Origin: Pachyseris speciosa
Taxonomy: Eukaryota > Cnidaria > Anthozoa > Scleractinia > Pachyseridae
Reading direction: 5' to 3'
Assembly (NCBI GenBank): GCA_016490735.1
Contig: JAEMWC010000105.1
Location: 145,001 to 209,000 of the forward strand
DNA: 64,000 nucleotides
Position numbers and translations under genes: made by a program. This document shows, piece after piece, positions 24,101-33,400 of this stretch; within the stretch, counting starts at the first letter, position 1, and each line of letters begins with the position of its first letter. The notes under the pieces were generated by a model. That model saw only the letters and a list, made by a program, of their open reading frames with translations, was not told the origin of the DNA and made no database searches.

Positions 24101-24256
24101 TACCATGGTTATAATAATTATGCCAGCTATGATTGTCATGATTATAGGCCCAGAAGGAACCCTGAAGGGTCCCTTAGACGTGATCACGTGATTAGAAATA
24201 AGCAGAGCTCGTCCAGGGATCGCTCTGCACCTTACCCGCGTCAAAGAATGAGATAA
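9111..24256 (+). CDS. DUSP11: DUSP11/PIR1-type RNA 5'-triphosphatase/phosphatase (multi-exon, incomplete 5')
   Basis: This is an atypical dual-specificity phosphatase that removes 5'-terminal phosphates from RNA. Phase-compatible exons are 9111-9186 (WRDYKACGVPIKRERIIAFK), 9655-9704, 10423-10522 (LGLVVDFTNTFRYYNGL), 17879-17961 (weaker call, FKTEAC...ILDFFKEITQ), 18109-18172 (active site GVHCTHGLNRAGYIVC), 18724-18770 (YLIECRGYTPDKAIQ), 19024-19099 (FNEARGYPMERENYLQDLRG) and 23755-24256. The last exon encodes a 166-residue Arg/Tyr/Asn-rich tail ending in TAA. The start exon and one short exon between 10522 and 17879 were not found. The catalytic Cys and Arg are present in HCTHGLNR, but the usual Thr/Ser after Arg is Ala. 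Large TE insertions fill the introns. Confidence 0.88.
9738..10121. mobile_element. MITE with iterated ACCCTTTCATATACC word, copy 1 (DUSP11 intron)
   Basis: It begins GGGGAGGCTCCACGC and carries repeated variants of TACCCTTTCATATACCT and AGGGTACCCCTTT on both strands, closing with GGCGGAGGCATTATAGG. A second copy at 29366-29712 shares ends and the internal block AATATTTTAATGAAAGGCCC. It has no coding function. Confidence 0.75.
10735..10925 (-). mobile_element. tRNA-derived SINE
   Basis: Read on the minus strand, the head resembles a tRNA: GGTGGCCAAGTGGTTAGAGC (A-box-like) then CCGGGTTCCAGTCCC (B-box-like). The anticodon arm is imperfect. It sits in a DUSP11 intron. A decayed tRNA gene is less likely because flanking non-tRNA body sequence follows. 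Confidence 0.65.
11028..11294. mobile_element. MITE built from iterated GATAGTTGATGATAGT word
   Basis: Ends are TAAAGCCCCGTTTAAAC and ATTTTGAATGGGGCTTA. Nearly the whole interior is the word (T)GATAGTTGATGATAGT and its complement ACTATCATCAACTATC, iterated about ten times with small changes. The AAGCCCC terminus is shared with the elements at 24.78, 27.77, 28.60 and 47.33 kb although their internal words differ. Confidence 0.8.
12280..14184 (+). CDS. LINE ORF, 5' part: 2A peptide plus APE endonuclease
   Basis: The frame is 634 codons without an early ATG; the first in-frame ATG (12418) is inside the 2A motif itself, so translation probably begins upstream. DIESNPGP (12421-12444) fits the consensus D(V/I)ExNPGP that causes ribosome skipping. 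A low-complexity basic region follows, then the endonuclease, which nicks target DNA for target-primed reverse transcription. A single-base loss near 14110 apparently cuts it from the RT; in the other frame the reading continues as SDTVPVVDNACPYSFDNF. Confidence 0.88.
   Translation: MLKCHGPPRVVRSVDGRNKLTRSISTWCKRGHLTLGLPTKFDLTIYMDIESNPGPTSSRMVGIHREQNAYLGYEVSASSTATKPMNWLNHNSQHSSPLVPFVRRTQSFCYYWNLPGILLPLGKNRQRKLRGCRAGKLVQEKRRRSNNIRVLVSPQGCRLNSSRFTCTMKTPVGPNPRNLIEIIPSPIKRYTPRARCVNFCLLNARSINNKTTIIKDFVVENNIDLLGVTETWLQSDADNELIIRDLCPSGYSFHHVPRPGSTRGGGVGLLFRSSFNLKLQPLKKFMSFEYMDLLLSSTVNLKIRVIIVYRPPPSTLNGLTPSLFLDEFSTFLEQYTTDPGGLLLVGDFNIHVDTCASQHSTEFLQLLDAFNLTQYTHGSTHKEGHTLDLVITRSDDNIVSNLTIGSPFVISDHAAVHFQLSLNKPPLDKKIISFRKLRSIDFDDFCVDVMNSSLPDLFASSSSSLDYLIDQYNKVLASILEAHAPLQTKTVTLRPAAPWYSEEINNLKRSRRKLERRWRMTKLPSDRKLFVEGCNAVNNLIRDSKKNYFTSLINENQSNYQKLFKIIDKLLQRKTDIQYPPCKSPTDLANKFIEYFTTKIDRIRSHIMTAAHSHRIQFLLLTMPVHILLIISKR
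14286..15749 (+). CDS. LINE ORF, 3' part: reverse transcriptase
   Basis: This is a 487-codon frame that in the intact element would be fused to the endonuclease upstream. RT motifs run in order: LRPLLKKPSLD, NYRPVSNLSFISKAIEK, FQSAYKQYHSTETAL, DLSAAFDTVDH, GVPQGSVLGP, FYADD, NKDKTELLVI. A C-terminal segment typical of CR1/L2/Jockey-like elements (LHWLPVEQRIIFKILLITYK) follows. The catalytic Asp pair is present. The frame opens about 100 codons into the domain because of the upstream frameshift. Confidence 0.92.
   Translation: MHFISKIINISLESGQMPSQLKVAMLRPLLKKPSLDHTQFSNYRPVSNLSFISKAIEKLVANQLISYINEHGLNETFQSAYKQYHSTETALIRVHNDILSAIDNRRTVILLLLDLSAAFDTVDHAILLSRLRVRFGIAGKPLLWLQSYLSNRMQYVSVEGGTSTKHDLECGVPQGSVLGPILYLLYTSPLSDIVKKFNLSYHFYADDSQLYLSFQPTVLGDRDLAVSNIESCVNEINHWMMVNRLKLNKDKTELLVISAKHLPRPLLHEISVAGETINSVQKARNIGTIFDSHFCFNDHVTNICKSSFYHLRNISYIREFLSATTTELLVHMFVTSKLDYCNSLLYGLPAYTIKKLQHVQNAAARLVTLTTKHDHITPVLFNLHWLPVEQRIIFKILLITYKALNNLAPSYICDLITSYTPSRQLRSSSKHLLVSPSYNLKTYGARSFSVAAPSLWNALPCEIRNALSVSVFKSRLKTFLFRKAFYN
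15990..16113 (-). mobile_element. tRNA-derived SINE fragment
   Basis: On the minus strand: GGAGTGGCCGAGCGGTTAGG (A-box-like) and CCAGGTTCAATTCCCGC (B-box-like). The head resembles a type II (Leu/Ser-like) tRNA, but the fold is imperfect. It lies just 3' of the LINE tail. Confidence 0.6.
16256..16328. repeat. Short inverted repeat with AGAGGxCTCT arms
   Basis: ATAGAGGTCTCTTTTTTC pairs with AAAAGAGGCCTCTGCTA around TTCAGCATGCTGAA, itself a perfect 14-bp palindrome. Probably a minimal MITE. Confidence 0.5.
16344..16711. mobile_element. pogo/Tigger-like MITE with TA target duplication
   Basis: The left end CAATCAAACCTTGATTATCT and the complement of the right end CAGTTGAACCTTCATTATCC are inverted copies flanked by TA on both sides. 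The CAGTTGAACCT...TTATCC style of terminus is typical of pogo/Tigger elements of the Tc1-mariner superfamily. The 368-bp body has no transposase. Confidence 0.7.
17215..17330 (-). repeat. Dispersed repeat related to 53190-53340
   Basis: The minus strand reads GCATAAGCATTATTTTCAA in complement and AATATGGGAGATGTGGAAAT. The same blocks occur in the same relative order on the plus strand at 53190-53340. Non-coding; element type unknown. Confidence 0.5.
17343..17526 (-). mobile_element. tRNA-headed SINE, family S copy 1
   Basis: On the minus strand a B box CCCGGGTTCGATTCCCGGAC is followed by TTGGTTCTCTACTCTGCTCC and CTCCGGGTACTCCAGTTTTC. The same body occurs at 18300-18613 (plus), 39657-39805 (minus) and 46081-46323 (minus), which defines a SINE family with a tRNA-like head and a conserved TTCTC/GGGTACTCCGG body. 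Confidence 0.8.
18300..18613 (+). mobile_element. tRNA-headed SINE, family S copy 2
   Basis: The head GTTGGCGCAGCTCGCC and B box CTGGGTTCGATTCCTGG precede the shared body (TTCTTGGTTCTCTACTCTGC, TCGGGTACTCCGG), and the copy ends in AAATAAAGTGATTATTATTA, a (TTA)n tail. It lies sense in a DUSP11 intron between the active-site exon and the next exon. The tail resembles the 3' end of the LINE at 12.3-15.85 kb, which could mean shared retrotransposition machinery (inference). Confidence 0.82.
19377..19490. mobile_element. Short MITE with TACCGTAAAAGCTCTATTAAG ends
   Basis: It starts TACCGTAAAAGCTCTATTAA, and the inverted words GGGGGGCTTAATAGAG and GAGGGCTTATTTCAAG follow. It is related to the element at 8222-8625. 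A perfect small palindrome (CAAATGTGAGGATTCC-type) follows at about 19496-19521. Confidence 0.6.
20500..21010 (-). pseudogene. LINE reverse transcriptase C-terminal fragment
   Basis: The minus strand reads through LDYACPVFHYSLPQYLQ, ESVQKRALACIFP and MPYREALERACLTSI, then a tail with FRRQRTYNVPAAKTKRFANS. This is the domain that follows the RT in CR1/Ingi/RTE-like LINEs and in retrotransposon-derived ORFs. It is truncated at the 5' end and lies within the 3.9 kb element. Confidence 0.75.
21640..21695. repeat. Repeat end with GTGCGGCTTATCTG words and TTTACGGTA terminus
   Basis: GTGCGGCTTATCTGTGAGT and GTGCGGCTTATCTGCGAGT occur in tandem and end in CTTTACGGTA. The TACCGTAAA terminus is the same as in the elements at 8.2 and 19.4 kb, whose internal word is different. 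Confidence 0.5.
21700..23360. other. Interior of the 3.9 kb element, nothing recognised
   Basis: Reading frames here are short and overlap on both strands. I see no domain motif, tRNA-like fold or sharp repeat edge. Confidence 0.35.
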
Positions 24257-24782
24257 TCCGTGGTGACAGGCCCATAAGGAACCCGGAGGGTTCTCATAGA
24301 GTGGATCACTTAGAAAAAAGCCAAGCTACTTATTGTTTTACACCTTACTCGGGTTAAAGTACATGTAGAAGATAACCCATGGATTAAGTTTGCCATAACA
24401 TGCTGGAGACACATCTTAGAGGAGGGGGTAATAGAACCTACAGTTCTTCATTCTTATTTTTGTTTTATTTCTTTTTTTATATATATTTTTGTCTAATTAT
24501 GAGGGAGGAGAGGGACCTACAACAGGGATTTTATCTTACAGTAAAATTCTTGTGGTTTGATTCCGTTTACTGTTCGTTCTCCCTCCTTGTCACAAAGACC
24601 GTTTCATCCAGGTTATTTCTCTTCCCTCCCATTTACTGTACAATTTCTTCCTGGCCATGGCTCTCCAACCTGCTGCCTCCCCCTCCTCCTTCTCTCTTCA
24701 CGGGCTTATCAGCCCATCGGCCGAGTATGTTCGGGTCATAGACCCTTTTCGTAATGGTGCCTGCAAATTATTCTTTTATTTC

Positions 24783-25174
24783 TAAAGCCCCAGCTACACG
24801 TTCAAACATTGTTATAAAACATTTGTTGGATGAACAATATTAGAACGTGTAGCATGCATGTTTGATGACGTTTGTTCAACATTTTTTGTTGGAAGAATGT
24901 TTTGATTTCGATCAAACATATTCTCCAACATACAACAAATGTTGAAGCGTGTAGCCGCCCTTTCAACAATGTTGTATTGCAAAGACCAATCAGAGTTTAA
25001 CGCCTGGTTCCAATTCGAGAGCCTAATGGCAGAGGTGGAAATTGTTGAAGTCAGACCCCCGAAGCAACGTGTTTCCAACAATGTTATATGCGTATAAAAC
25101 ATTGTTAGAAGCGTTCTTACAACAATGTTGGGATGTGTTCTTCTAACAATGTTACTACGTGTAGCCGGGGCTTA
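24783..25174. mobile_element. MITE built from iterated CAACAATGTT word
   Basis: Ends are CTAAAGCCCCAGCTACACGT and ACGTGTAGCCGGGGCTTA. The interior iterates (A)ACATTGTTGGA / CAACAATGTTG many times, and the phrase 'CGTGTAGC' recurs. It abuts family A copy 2 at 25171. Confidence 0.8.
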
Positions 25175-25610
25175 AAGTGCCCATAACCCCAAAATAGTTT
25201 TTTCGCTTAAATGAATCTTTGCACCTGTTCGAAACGCATTGTGCCTTTTAAAACCAAATCTTGACTTTTTATAGGCTGTAAAAGTTACAAAATCTAGCCA
25301 TCATCTGTCCCATGACCGAGTTAGTAAGGAGCATGGGTCTAGTCCTGGTTTGACGTCACAAACTGATTTGCATCGCATTAAGTCTTTGTAAACATGCATG
25401 CAAAGCAGTTTGTGACGTCAAATCAGGACTAGACCCATGCCCCTTACTAGCTCGGTCGTGGGACAGATGATGGCTAGATTTTGTAACTTTTACAGCCTAT
25501 AAAGAGTCAAGATTTGGTTTAAAAGGGCGCAAAATGGCACAAAGCGTTTCGAACAGGTGCATTGATTTATCTAAGGGAAAAACATATTTTAGGGCTAGGG
25601 GCACTTTAAG
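25171..25610. mobile_element. Palindromic MITE, family A copy 2
   Basis: CTTAAAGTGCCCATAACCCC on the left pairs with GGCTAGGGGCACTTTAAG on the right. Inner pairs include CCTGTTCGAAACGC with GCGTTTCGAACAGG and GACGTCACAAACTG with CAGTTTGTGACGTC. It is better preserved than copy 1. Confidence 0.85.
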
Positions 25611-26145
25611 ATAGCCTTACTAGCCTCGTTAGCATGTGCAAAATTCAACAGACTTTTTGCGTTTGAGAGAGGTAAGGAAGGCTAATTAACATACTTACAA
25701 AAAGAGTAATCAAAAACGTCCGCCATTATTTAAAAGATCTATAAGACCCCCTCCTGCAGACATGATCCCTTTTACGCACTTTTCTTTATTTTGTTACCCC
25801 GTAAATGTCTTCACAGAGGATCGTAGGTTGTACTTCAAACGTAACATTAAATTACAAAGCAAGTAGACTGCATAACCAAACGTTTCATCATTACAGTCAT
25901 ACACTGGCATCGACTGGAGAAATAGAAAATGTTTTAAATACTGCATGCAAAGATAGCCTATGTAGGAAGTTACTATACCACTGTTTTTATCAACGTTAAT
26001 GTTTTAACGACCTGGTGTAGCACAATAAATGACATCAAGAGAAAGTACTGCTAAACAACCTGGATAACGTCAATCTGAATTCCTCCTTTCTCCGGAATCC
26101 GGGGAGGGGTGGGGGTACTTACGGGAAGTTTGGTCATTTGATGGG

Positions 26146-26299
26146 CAGCCTGCATAGCTGGCGGTGTTGTGGGTGCGCGTTTTAAAGAGCTGCTAAAAGC
26201 GACAAATACCGGCGGTATCAAACGCCACCTCCTTGTTCTCCTCGCTCGCTTTTAGCGGCTCTTTACGCGCGCCTGCAATACCGCCAGCTACGCAGGCTA
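26146..26299. mobile_element. Short palindromic element with GCAGCCTGCATAGC ends
   Basis: AGCCTGCATAGCTGGCGGT pairs with ACCGCCAGCTACGCAGGCT, and AAAGAGCTGCTAAAAGCG pairs with CGCTTTTAGCGGCTCTTT. No coding content. Confidence 0.7.
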
Positions 26300-26921
26300 T
26301 TTGATGGGGGAAGGGTGGGTGTGTGCTGAGGAGGCCTTCAAACCCTGACCCTGTCTTAGACAAAATCCGTTCATTTTGCAACCCAGTTACGACAAGGGAC
26401 CTTCTATTCGTGACTCTGATTTGCCTTTCATTTCGCACACAGCAAGTATTTTTTTATAAGTGACATCATGGAATTTGATTTTTAAAAAAATTGTTGGTAC
26501 CACACATGTAGACTGCCCCCGGAGACTGCCCACCGCCAACTCTCACACTGTTCACGTTCAAGGCTTCCGGTCTAAAAAGAGACACTCTGTTCCGGACGCT
26601 AAATACCGTAGTGAAATTGTATACCCTGTTTTAAGATTCAAAACCCCGAAAACCATACCCTGTGCAATGGAAATTTGTTCTTGTTATTCTTCCGCAGTTC
26701 GAGTATATGACGGTTTGTGATGCTTCAAAGTTCCGCGGCACTATTTTATTGACACCGTATTTTTAACGTCACGGGACGCCTTCCCCGAATCTTGTGTGGG
26801 TAACCTGTGGGTCATGAGCCCAGCAGCCAGGCCTTATTTGTATTCTGCCAGATTTACTTTTTTCCCCTCGATATCAATCTCGTACCCAGAGTCCTCGGGC
26901 TGTTTGGTGACTTGAAAACGG

Positions 26922-27212
26922 TAAAAAACAAGCAAGGCTGGTTACACGGCTAGGAATATATATTTTTAAACCAATATTTCGGGAAGGACAGCCTTCCTTC
27001 ATCAGGGTGTTACATTTTATATATTTAAACCAATATTTCGGGAGGCACAGCCTTCCTTCATCAGGGTGTTACATATTATGTAGCACAGCCTTCCTCCATC
27101 ACGGTGTTACATATTATGTAACACCCTGATGAAGGAAGGCTGTGCCTCCCGAAATATTGGTTTAAATATATATTTTCCTAGCCGTGTAACCAGCCTTGCT
27201 TGTTTTTTACCC
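26922..27212. mobile_element. Inverted repeat carrying hammerhead-like motifs (Penelope-type terminus)
   Basis: GTAAAAAACAAGCAAGGCTG (26922) pairs with CAGCCTTGCTTGTTTTTTAC (to 27212). Between them CTGATGA ... stem ... GAAAT occurs on the minus strand at 27006-26976 and 27065-27035 and on the plus strand at 27125-27155. In the first copy the stem GGAAGG-CTGT-CCTTCC is perfect. This matches the hammerhead core (CUGANGA, stem II, GAAA). The A.C pair at the base of stem II is non-canonical. No protein-coding part remains. Confidence 0.6.
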
Positions 27213-27469
27213 TTTTCTAGTTTACAATTTTATAGCTGGTTAGATCTGTTACAGGATCCTGCTCTTCTATGTTGCAACGGTTTTGCTAAAGAATTTTTTT
27301 TTTCGAGTGTTTGCGTAGATACGTAGTGTAACTATCATATTGACTAACCGCTGGCCAAAGAGCCTGAGGACTCTGGGTACGAGATTGCCTCGATTCCTCG
27401 ATGTTTGATGTTACGTATCACCTGTTTAGTTTATCTTTTATTTCAAAAACAGACTAAACAAGGTTCAAT

Positions 27470-30400
27470 ATGTTCCATAAAGCTCTTACCGTACGGATTG
27501 CGTATGGCTCCATGTCCCTTTTCATAGCGATTCTTCACAATGTCTTTCTCTTGTATTACGTGGACATATTTGTTTCTGTTTACAAAATTGACCGGAATTC
27601 CTTTTGGATGGGAGAGGTGAGTAGTCTTGTTTTGTTAATAATGTGTTACCTGCTTTGTTTTGACGTAAACTTAATGAAACGCTATTGACAGATTTGCTTT
27701 ACGAACAAAAAATTCCAGGAAATTTAAATGACTTGCAGGATACTACGAACAAACCATCAATAAAGCCCGGTTTACTTCGTTCCAAGGTCAGGTCGTTCCA
27801 AGTCGGATCGTTCCACAGTATACTCAGATCGTTCCATTATAAAAGTCGGATCTTTCCATGAGAAAGTCGTTCCACTTATAAATAGTAAGAAAAACCTTCT
27901 CCCTCAATACGAAAATCCATATAGATCTGACCATAATGTGGAACGATCTGACGTGGAACGATCTGACCATGGAACGATCTGACCGGTTATGCACCTATCA
28001 ATAGTCCCGACGTGGGGGATACGGGATGAGGTGGGGACTTTGATCAACATCTCCTGCCCCAGGTGGGGAATTTTGACAACTTGAAGAGAATGCTGGCCCC
28101 AGGGTGGGGAAGTTTGATCAAACTTGAAAACTGAAGAAATATTATTAAGAGACCGTTTCCTGGGCTTGGACTTTGCCATGGTATAATACACGCTGCGATA
28201 CTGCCTTCTTGAAACTGGCTGACAAAGCAGAGCCTGGATAGGACTCATATGAGTGACTTTGTCATCATAAAAATACCCAGAGGTCCCCATGAAGCACGGA
28301 CAAGATGGATGAAGGAAATGTAATGAAAATTTGCGATTAACCATCTGTTTCTACCAGTGTCCTTTCATTCCCATTGTTAAGAGAAAAAAAAACTGTGAAA
28401 CCTGGAGTGTGTGTATTGTTTAAGCATTTAAGAGGTCAACCTCTTGGATATCAATCCCTACAGCAGGGAACTTTGAACTCGAAACTTTACCCAAGGTTGG
28501 GGAGGTTTGACCCAAAATTTGCATTTCAGATCAAAGTCTCCACCCCATCCCGTATCCCCCCCCCCCCCAACTCGGGACTAATATTGATAGGTGCATTACC
28601 TCCATAAAGCCCCGGCTACCCCGGGTTCTGAAATTGTTACAAAGTACGTTCAACGTCATCAAACATCGCTTGAGTTGTTTTAAAAATGTTGGCCAAATTG
28701 TTTGGTTGAAAGCAAAACAGTCATTTGACAAAAAATGTTGATCTTGAACGAGTGTGAAACATTGGTGAAGCAACATAATATTTCATAACAATGTTTGTTC
28801 ATTTAGTCGGGGCTTGATAGTAAAATCCCCCACCCCCTCTCCTCGCCAATGGTGTCAACGTATGTCAGGACTTTTACTTTTCTGGAAAAAGGTGATCAAA
28901 AAATTCAAAAACAAAATCAATCACTTTTTTGGTTATGGGCTGAAAAATGGGAGAAAAAATTCTGTATCTGATGAAGTCAATGTATACACTCAATCCCTCC
29001 CCCTCACCGAACCTCAAAGAACTGTTGTCAAATTTTATCCAACCCTGGGGAACCCTCTACCCACCAATGTCTTCAAATGCCCCTACCATCTTGTGCCTTC
29101 CATCACTTCAAATTGTCAAATTGTACAACTGTGGCATTTATGCAAACACAAATAACATTGTCTCATGATGAGTGCATCCAGTTATGCCAACACACTGGCT
29201 CTTTCGGTTTTGTGTGGTGTTAAACTCAGTGGTAGTGTGGAAAATGTTTGATACCTCAAAAAGCCAAACCATAGAGCTTTATTATTATAGCTAACTCTGT
29301 TGGATAATGTCATATTAAAAACTGCCTGTGAAGGAAATGTGGCAGTGTTGAACACCCGGGGGGGCTACTAAAAAAATTTAACATGGGGAGGCTCTGCCCC
29401 CAGGTCCGACCCCTTCCCCTTTTATGTACCACTTTTGACAGAAAAGTTACCCCTTTTCGTATACCTTCCATTGACAAATGGTACCCCTTCTGTAATTACC
29501 TTCCATTGGAACAGAACAGTCATAAGGTATGTGTCTTTGAAATATTTTAATGAAAGGCCCTTTAAATACCTAAATGACAGATCTCCCTACCCTTTCTTGT
29601 ACTTCAACTCGTGACATCCCTACCCTTTCATATACCTGAAATGTGAAAAAGGTACCCCTTTCTAGCAGAGCCTCCCTGTATAGGCCATTATAGGGAGTAC
29701 CCCCTCCCCCCTCCCCGGTGGGGGGGGGGGGGGTGAACATGTTAGTGGGGAATTGTTTGAATTTCAGTACTTGTCAATTCTGCGAGAACCCAGTTCTGAA
29801 TTGAGACACTGTCAGAATTATCAAAGAGGTGTCAACCAGTGGCAAATTGAAAGATCATTTTTTTCTACAGGCTATTTTTCTCGTTTGGAATTCATTAAAT
29901 GACCCGCTCTTTGGCTGGTTGAGTGACCACAGAGCACTTGGAAAAAACCAGTAAGTTATGAAATCATAGCCTATGCTTTATTTAAGTGTGGCAATTCCTG
30001 GGGTAGCCCACTCTACAGAAATGATGGGTTGGTTATTGTGGATAATGTTGATTGAAAACATGTGGTTTGGTGCTACTTAAGACAATGACCATGAAAGGTA
30101 CATCCACTTATACCTTTAAGGGTATTATGGCAAACAATACATAATATAATTAATATAGTTATATTTTACTGACAGTACCTACTGGTACCAGGGGCATCAG
30201 AGCCCTACCCTGTTGAGGGATTCCTACCGGTAAATGTGAAGATCTGGTATCAGTTCCTTTTGATTATTAGCTTTTTCTGCTTGGAAATTTGCTTAAATTT
30301 CTCAAGTTTTACCACTGTTTGATGCAGAAAAAACTGCAAAAGGACATTAATTTTCAATTATTTAAAACATTTAGCATTGGTAGTGTGTGATTCCCATAAA

Positions 30401-33400
30401 AAGACTATTACACATTATACAATACTTAGTTATCCTCTCCCCATCAGGGCTTTTCAGGAATATATAATTTACGACACTGGCTGGGGGACTGCTTTGTGCA
30501 GACTGCTTGTGCAGTTTACTATTAATGAAGTAATTAATGAGTGCCCCCATAATGATAATATCTAATTACATGTAGGACAGACACTAGGGGTAGTCACAAC
30601 CAGAGTTCTGTTATGTCCCTAGTGGTTCTTTTATGTCCCACAGAGTCAGATTAAGTGAAAGTACTGTGAGACTGGACCTATGGCTTATTGTCCGTATCTG
30701 AGAAGACTGAAAAGTCTTTTGTAGATATCATTACAAAGGGAGCACTTTCTCCTCAGTTATTTAAAGATCCTTAGTGTTGGTCTGGCTGGGATTTGAACCC
30801 ACGACCTCCCGCATGATAGTCCGGTGCTCTACCAACTGAGCTAACTGATCAGTCCACCCCAAAGAAGGTTGATGTAAATTTCAAGGAGGGGAAGCCGGGT
30901 CACACAACCCAAACTTTATTAAGCGAATATGATCATGCTAAACTGCAATTTCAAGAATGGGGACATTCAATTACTGAACATTCTGTGGCCAAGAGTGAAT
31001 ATTTTCTGTTATAGCACAATCATAATATTATTATACCCATTGAAATTTAATTACTGTTTCTTTGAAGGTCAAGTCTTAGTCAACCAGAGATTATTCAAAA
31101 ACGGTTTAGGTAAGTGTAGTCTTCTTCATAGTCGTTATTAGGGTCATCACATAACACTCCTCCCCACTAACGGCTGCTCACTTGAGCTGCATTCCTTTCC
31201 CTGTGTTACCGAGAACCAATAAAATGCATATAATTCTTGGTAGCTGTGCCAATCATGTTTCTTGTCATATTTGCCACCAAAAACACGACAAGATAAGGAC
31301 TAGGACCAGGTTTCTAGAAAATGGAAGCCTGCTCATTATTGGTCAGTTTGAGGGAAAGGAATGCAAAGCTTGAGTGAGCAGCCATTAGTGGGGAGGAGCA
31401 TTGCGTGATGACCCTAATAACGGCTGCGAAGGAGACTAAGGTAAGTGTGGAGCACTTAGCATTTACCCTTTAATTTACTAGAAAATGAGACTGTATTCTT
31501 TTGAGGGGTTTCGTATGAAAAGAGCATAGGTTATGATTTGGTTTTTGGGTTTCATTAGAAATGCTAGCCTACAACTAACTCCAGGCTACACATTATTGAA
31601 TGATTTATTTCTCTGTTTAAAAGGTGGCTGAACACAGTTTCTGCAAGGCCAGCTGCAATTTGCATGATGGTGCAGGCTTTAAATCAGACAAAAAACATGG
31701 TGATGAAAACATTTTTGCCTGTTTTTGTCAGCTATTGAAACATGATCCTCAAACCACGAAATGAAAAACGAGCTGAACTTTCCAAACACCACTAATGTCT
31801 TATTATCTTGTGGTGTGCATGTGTACTAAGGAATGCACGTGAGACTGCTGTATGTTTTTACCTTTTAAGACAATGTAAACAAACATGAATTTTTCAAAAT
31901 CTATTCATTAGAATTTGATGAAATTTAATTGGTAGTATTCACATTTTGAGCGCATTTCATATTATGAGAGCTCTAAAACAGATGTTGAACAAAGGAATTC
32001 TGTGAAACAATCAGTTTTCACTGGGCAGCTTTATTCTTTAATTTTTTAAAAAAACCAGTTTGTTAAAATTAATTGTAGTTCATGATCATTTCAAACAATA
32101 ATAATATTATTTATTGAAAGCTGAGTGCAAGTTCAAGAGAAAATCCAACGACTGGATTTTACATAGGTGTCCTAAAAGTAGCATTTTAGGATTGCTTTTA
32201 ATCACCTGCATTGCCATGGAAACAGCGTGCCAATGTTACTCATTAATAAAAATCTTCCATCACTTTTATTTTTCTTTGCTAAGTTTCAGCTTCTGAGCTT
32301 TAATATTTCTCACAAAGGGAAAAACTATCATGTGTCACAGAGCTCATACTAATGTGCATACAAACTCTTTCCTTCACACGAAATTTGATCCTACACTAGG
32401 CTTAAATACATGTACTATCCTCTATAGTGCTGAAGGTGCATTATTACATCCACCAGACAATGCTACTGGACCTTCAGCATATTTAAATAATAGAGAAAGG
32501 GCCAGAGGTAAAATAACACTTACAGGTTTGAATATTTTCTTTATCACCATTCAGAGCTCTCTTGAAATATGGACCACTTTTCACGCTTTCGTTTTTGAGC
32601 ATATGGTTCCGTTGGTGTCACCCGTCAATCCAGTTTATCCTCTGTCTGTGCTTGTACGATGGCTTCCTGACAATGATCGACCTCAATCATCTGGCTCTTC
32701 TTGCTGACCTGGCATTGTCATCTGATGATAGAGCAACCCTTAACTGGTATTGCTCAGTGTTCAGTGGGTGTGGCTCACTGTCAGTGTTTCTGTCCTATCA
32801 ATTCTGGGATAGAGACAACATGGGCTCATTTCATGTATTTTGCTTAATGCTGTCTGCGTTTTCTCTAACTGGATTTCTTGTCAGTTCCCTTTTGCTCAAA
32901 CAGCATTTTATTGGTCAGAAAGTGAAAGTGGACACTCCAGATGAAGAGAAAAGGTAAGAAATAATTTTATGTGAAATCAGAAAATTATGATTTATAATGA
33001 TAATAATATTGATAATAACAATGGCATTGATAATGATAATGATAATGATAATGATAATGGAATGATAGTGCAATGATAATGGAATGAGTAAGGACTCACA
33101 TGATGTGTTATGTGATTTGTTAGAAAATGCTTTTGAGAAGCTGTATTCATTGCTAGACTAGCATATAGCATGAGTTTTGTTTTCCTCAGGAAACATTTCT
33201 TCAATGTAGAATCTTTACTTTTTTAGCCAAAATAGAGTGACAAAACAAAAACGTACAATACCTCACACTCTGTAGCAAAGTCAAACATACACGAGTTGAC
33301 AATTTACAAATTGCGAAGTTGACTTAATGCATCAACCCATTGACCCCTGAACTGCCACCAGCCACCAGTGAGAGATCAGGCTTCTTGTGCCCTTTGTGAA

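Noticed and set aside
24014..24244. Ile/Val-rich minus-strand ORF
   Set aside because: It is the antisense shadow of the Tyr/Asn-rich DUSP11 last exon.
27904..28344. 146-codon minus-strand ORF across two MITEs
   Set aside because: It crosses the boundary between two unrelated elements at 27990, so it cannot be one ancestral gene.
28814..29168. Overlapping 113- and 73-codon plus-strand frames in TMEM180 intron 1
   Set aside because: No domain, no homology recognised, and composition like surrounding non-coding sequence.
30776..30857. Possible functional tRNA gene (minus strand)
   Set aside because: A and B boxes are good, but the acceptor and anticodon stems do not pair and SINE body sequence follows; same reasoning for the tRNA-like heads at 10.9, 16.05, 17.45, 18.35, 39.75 and 46.3 kb.
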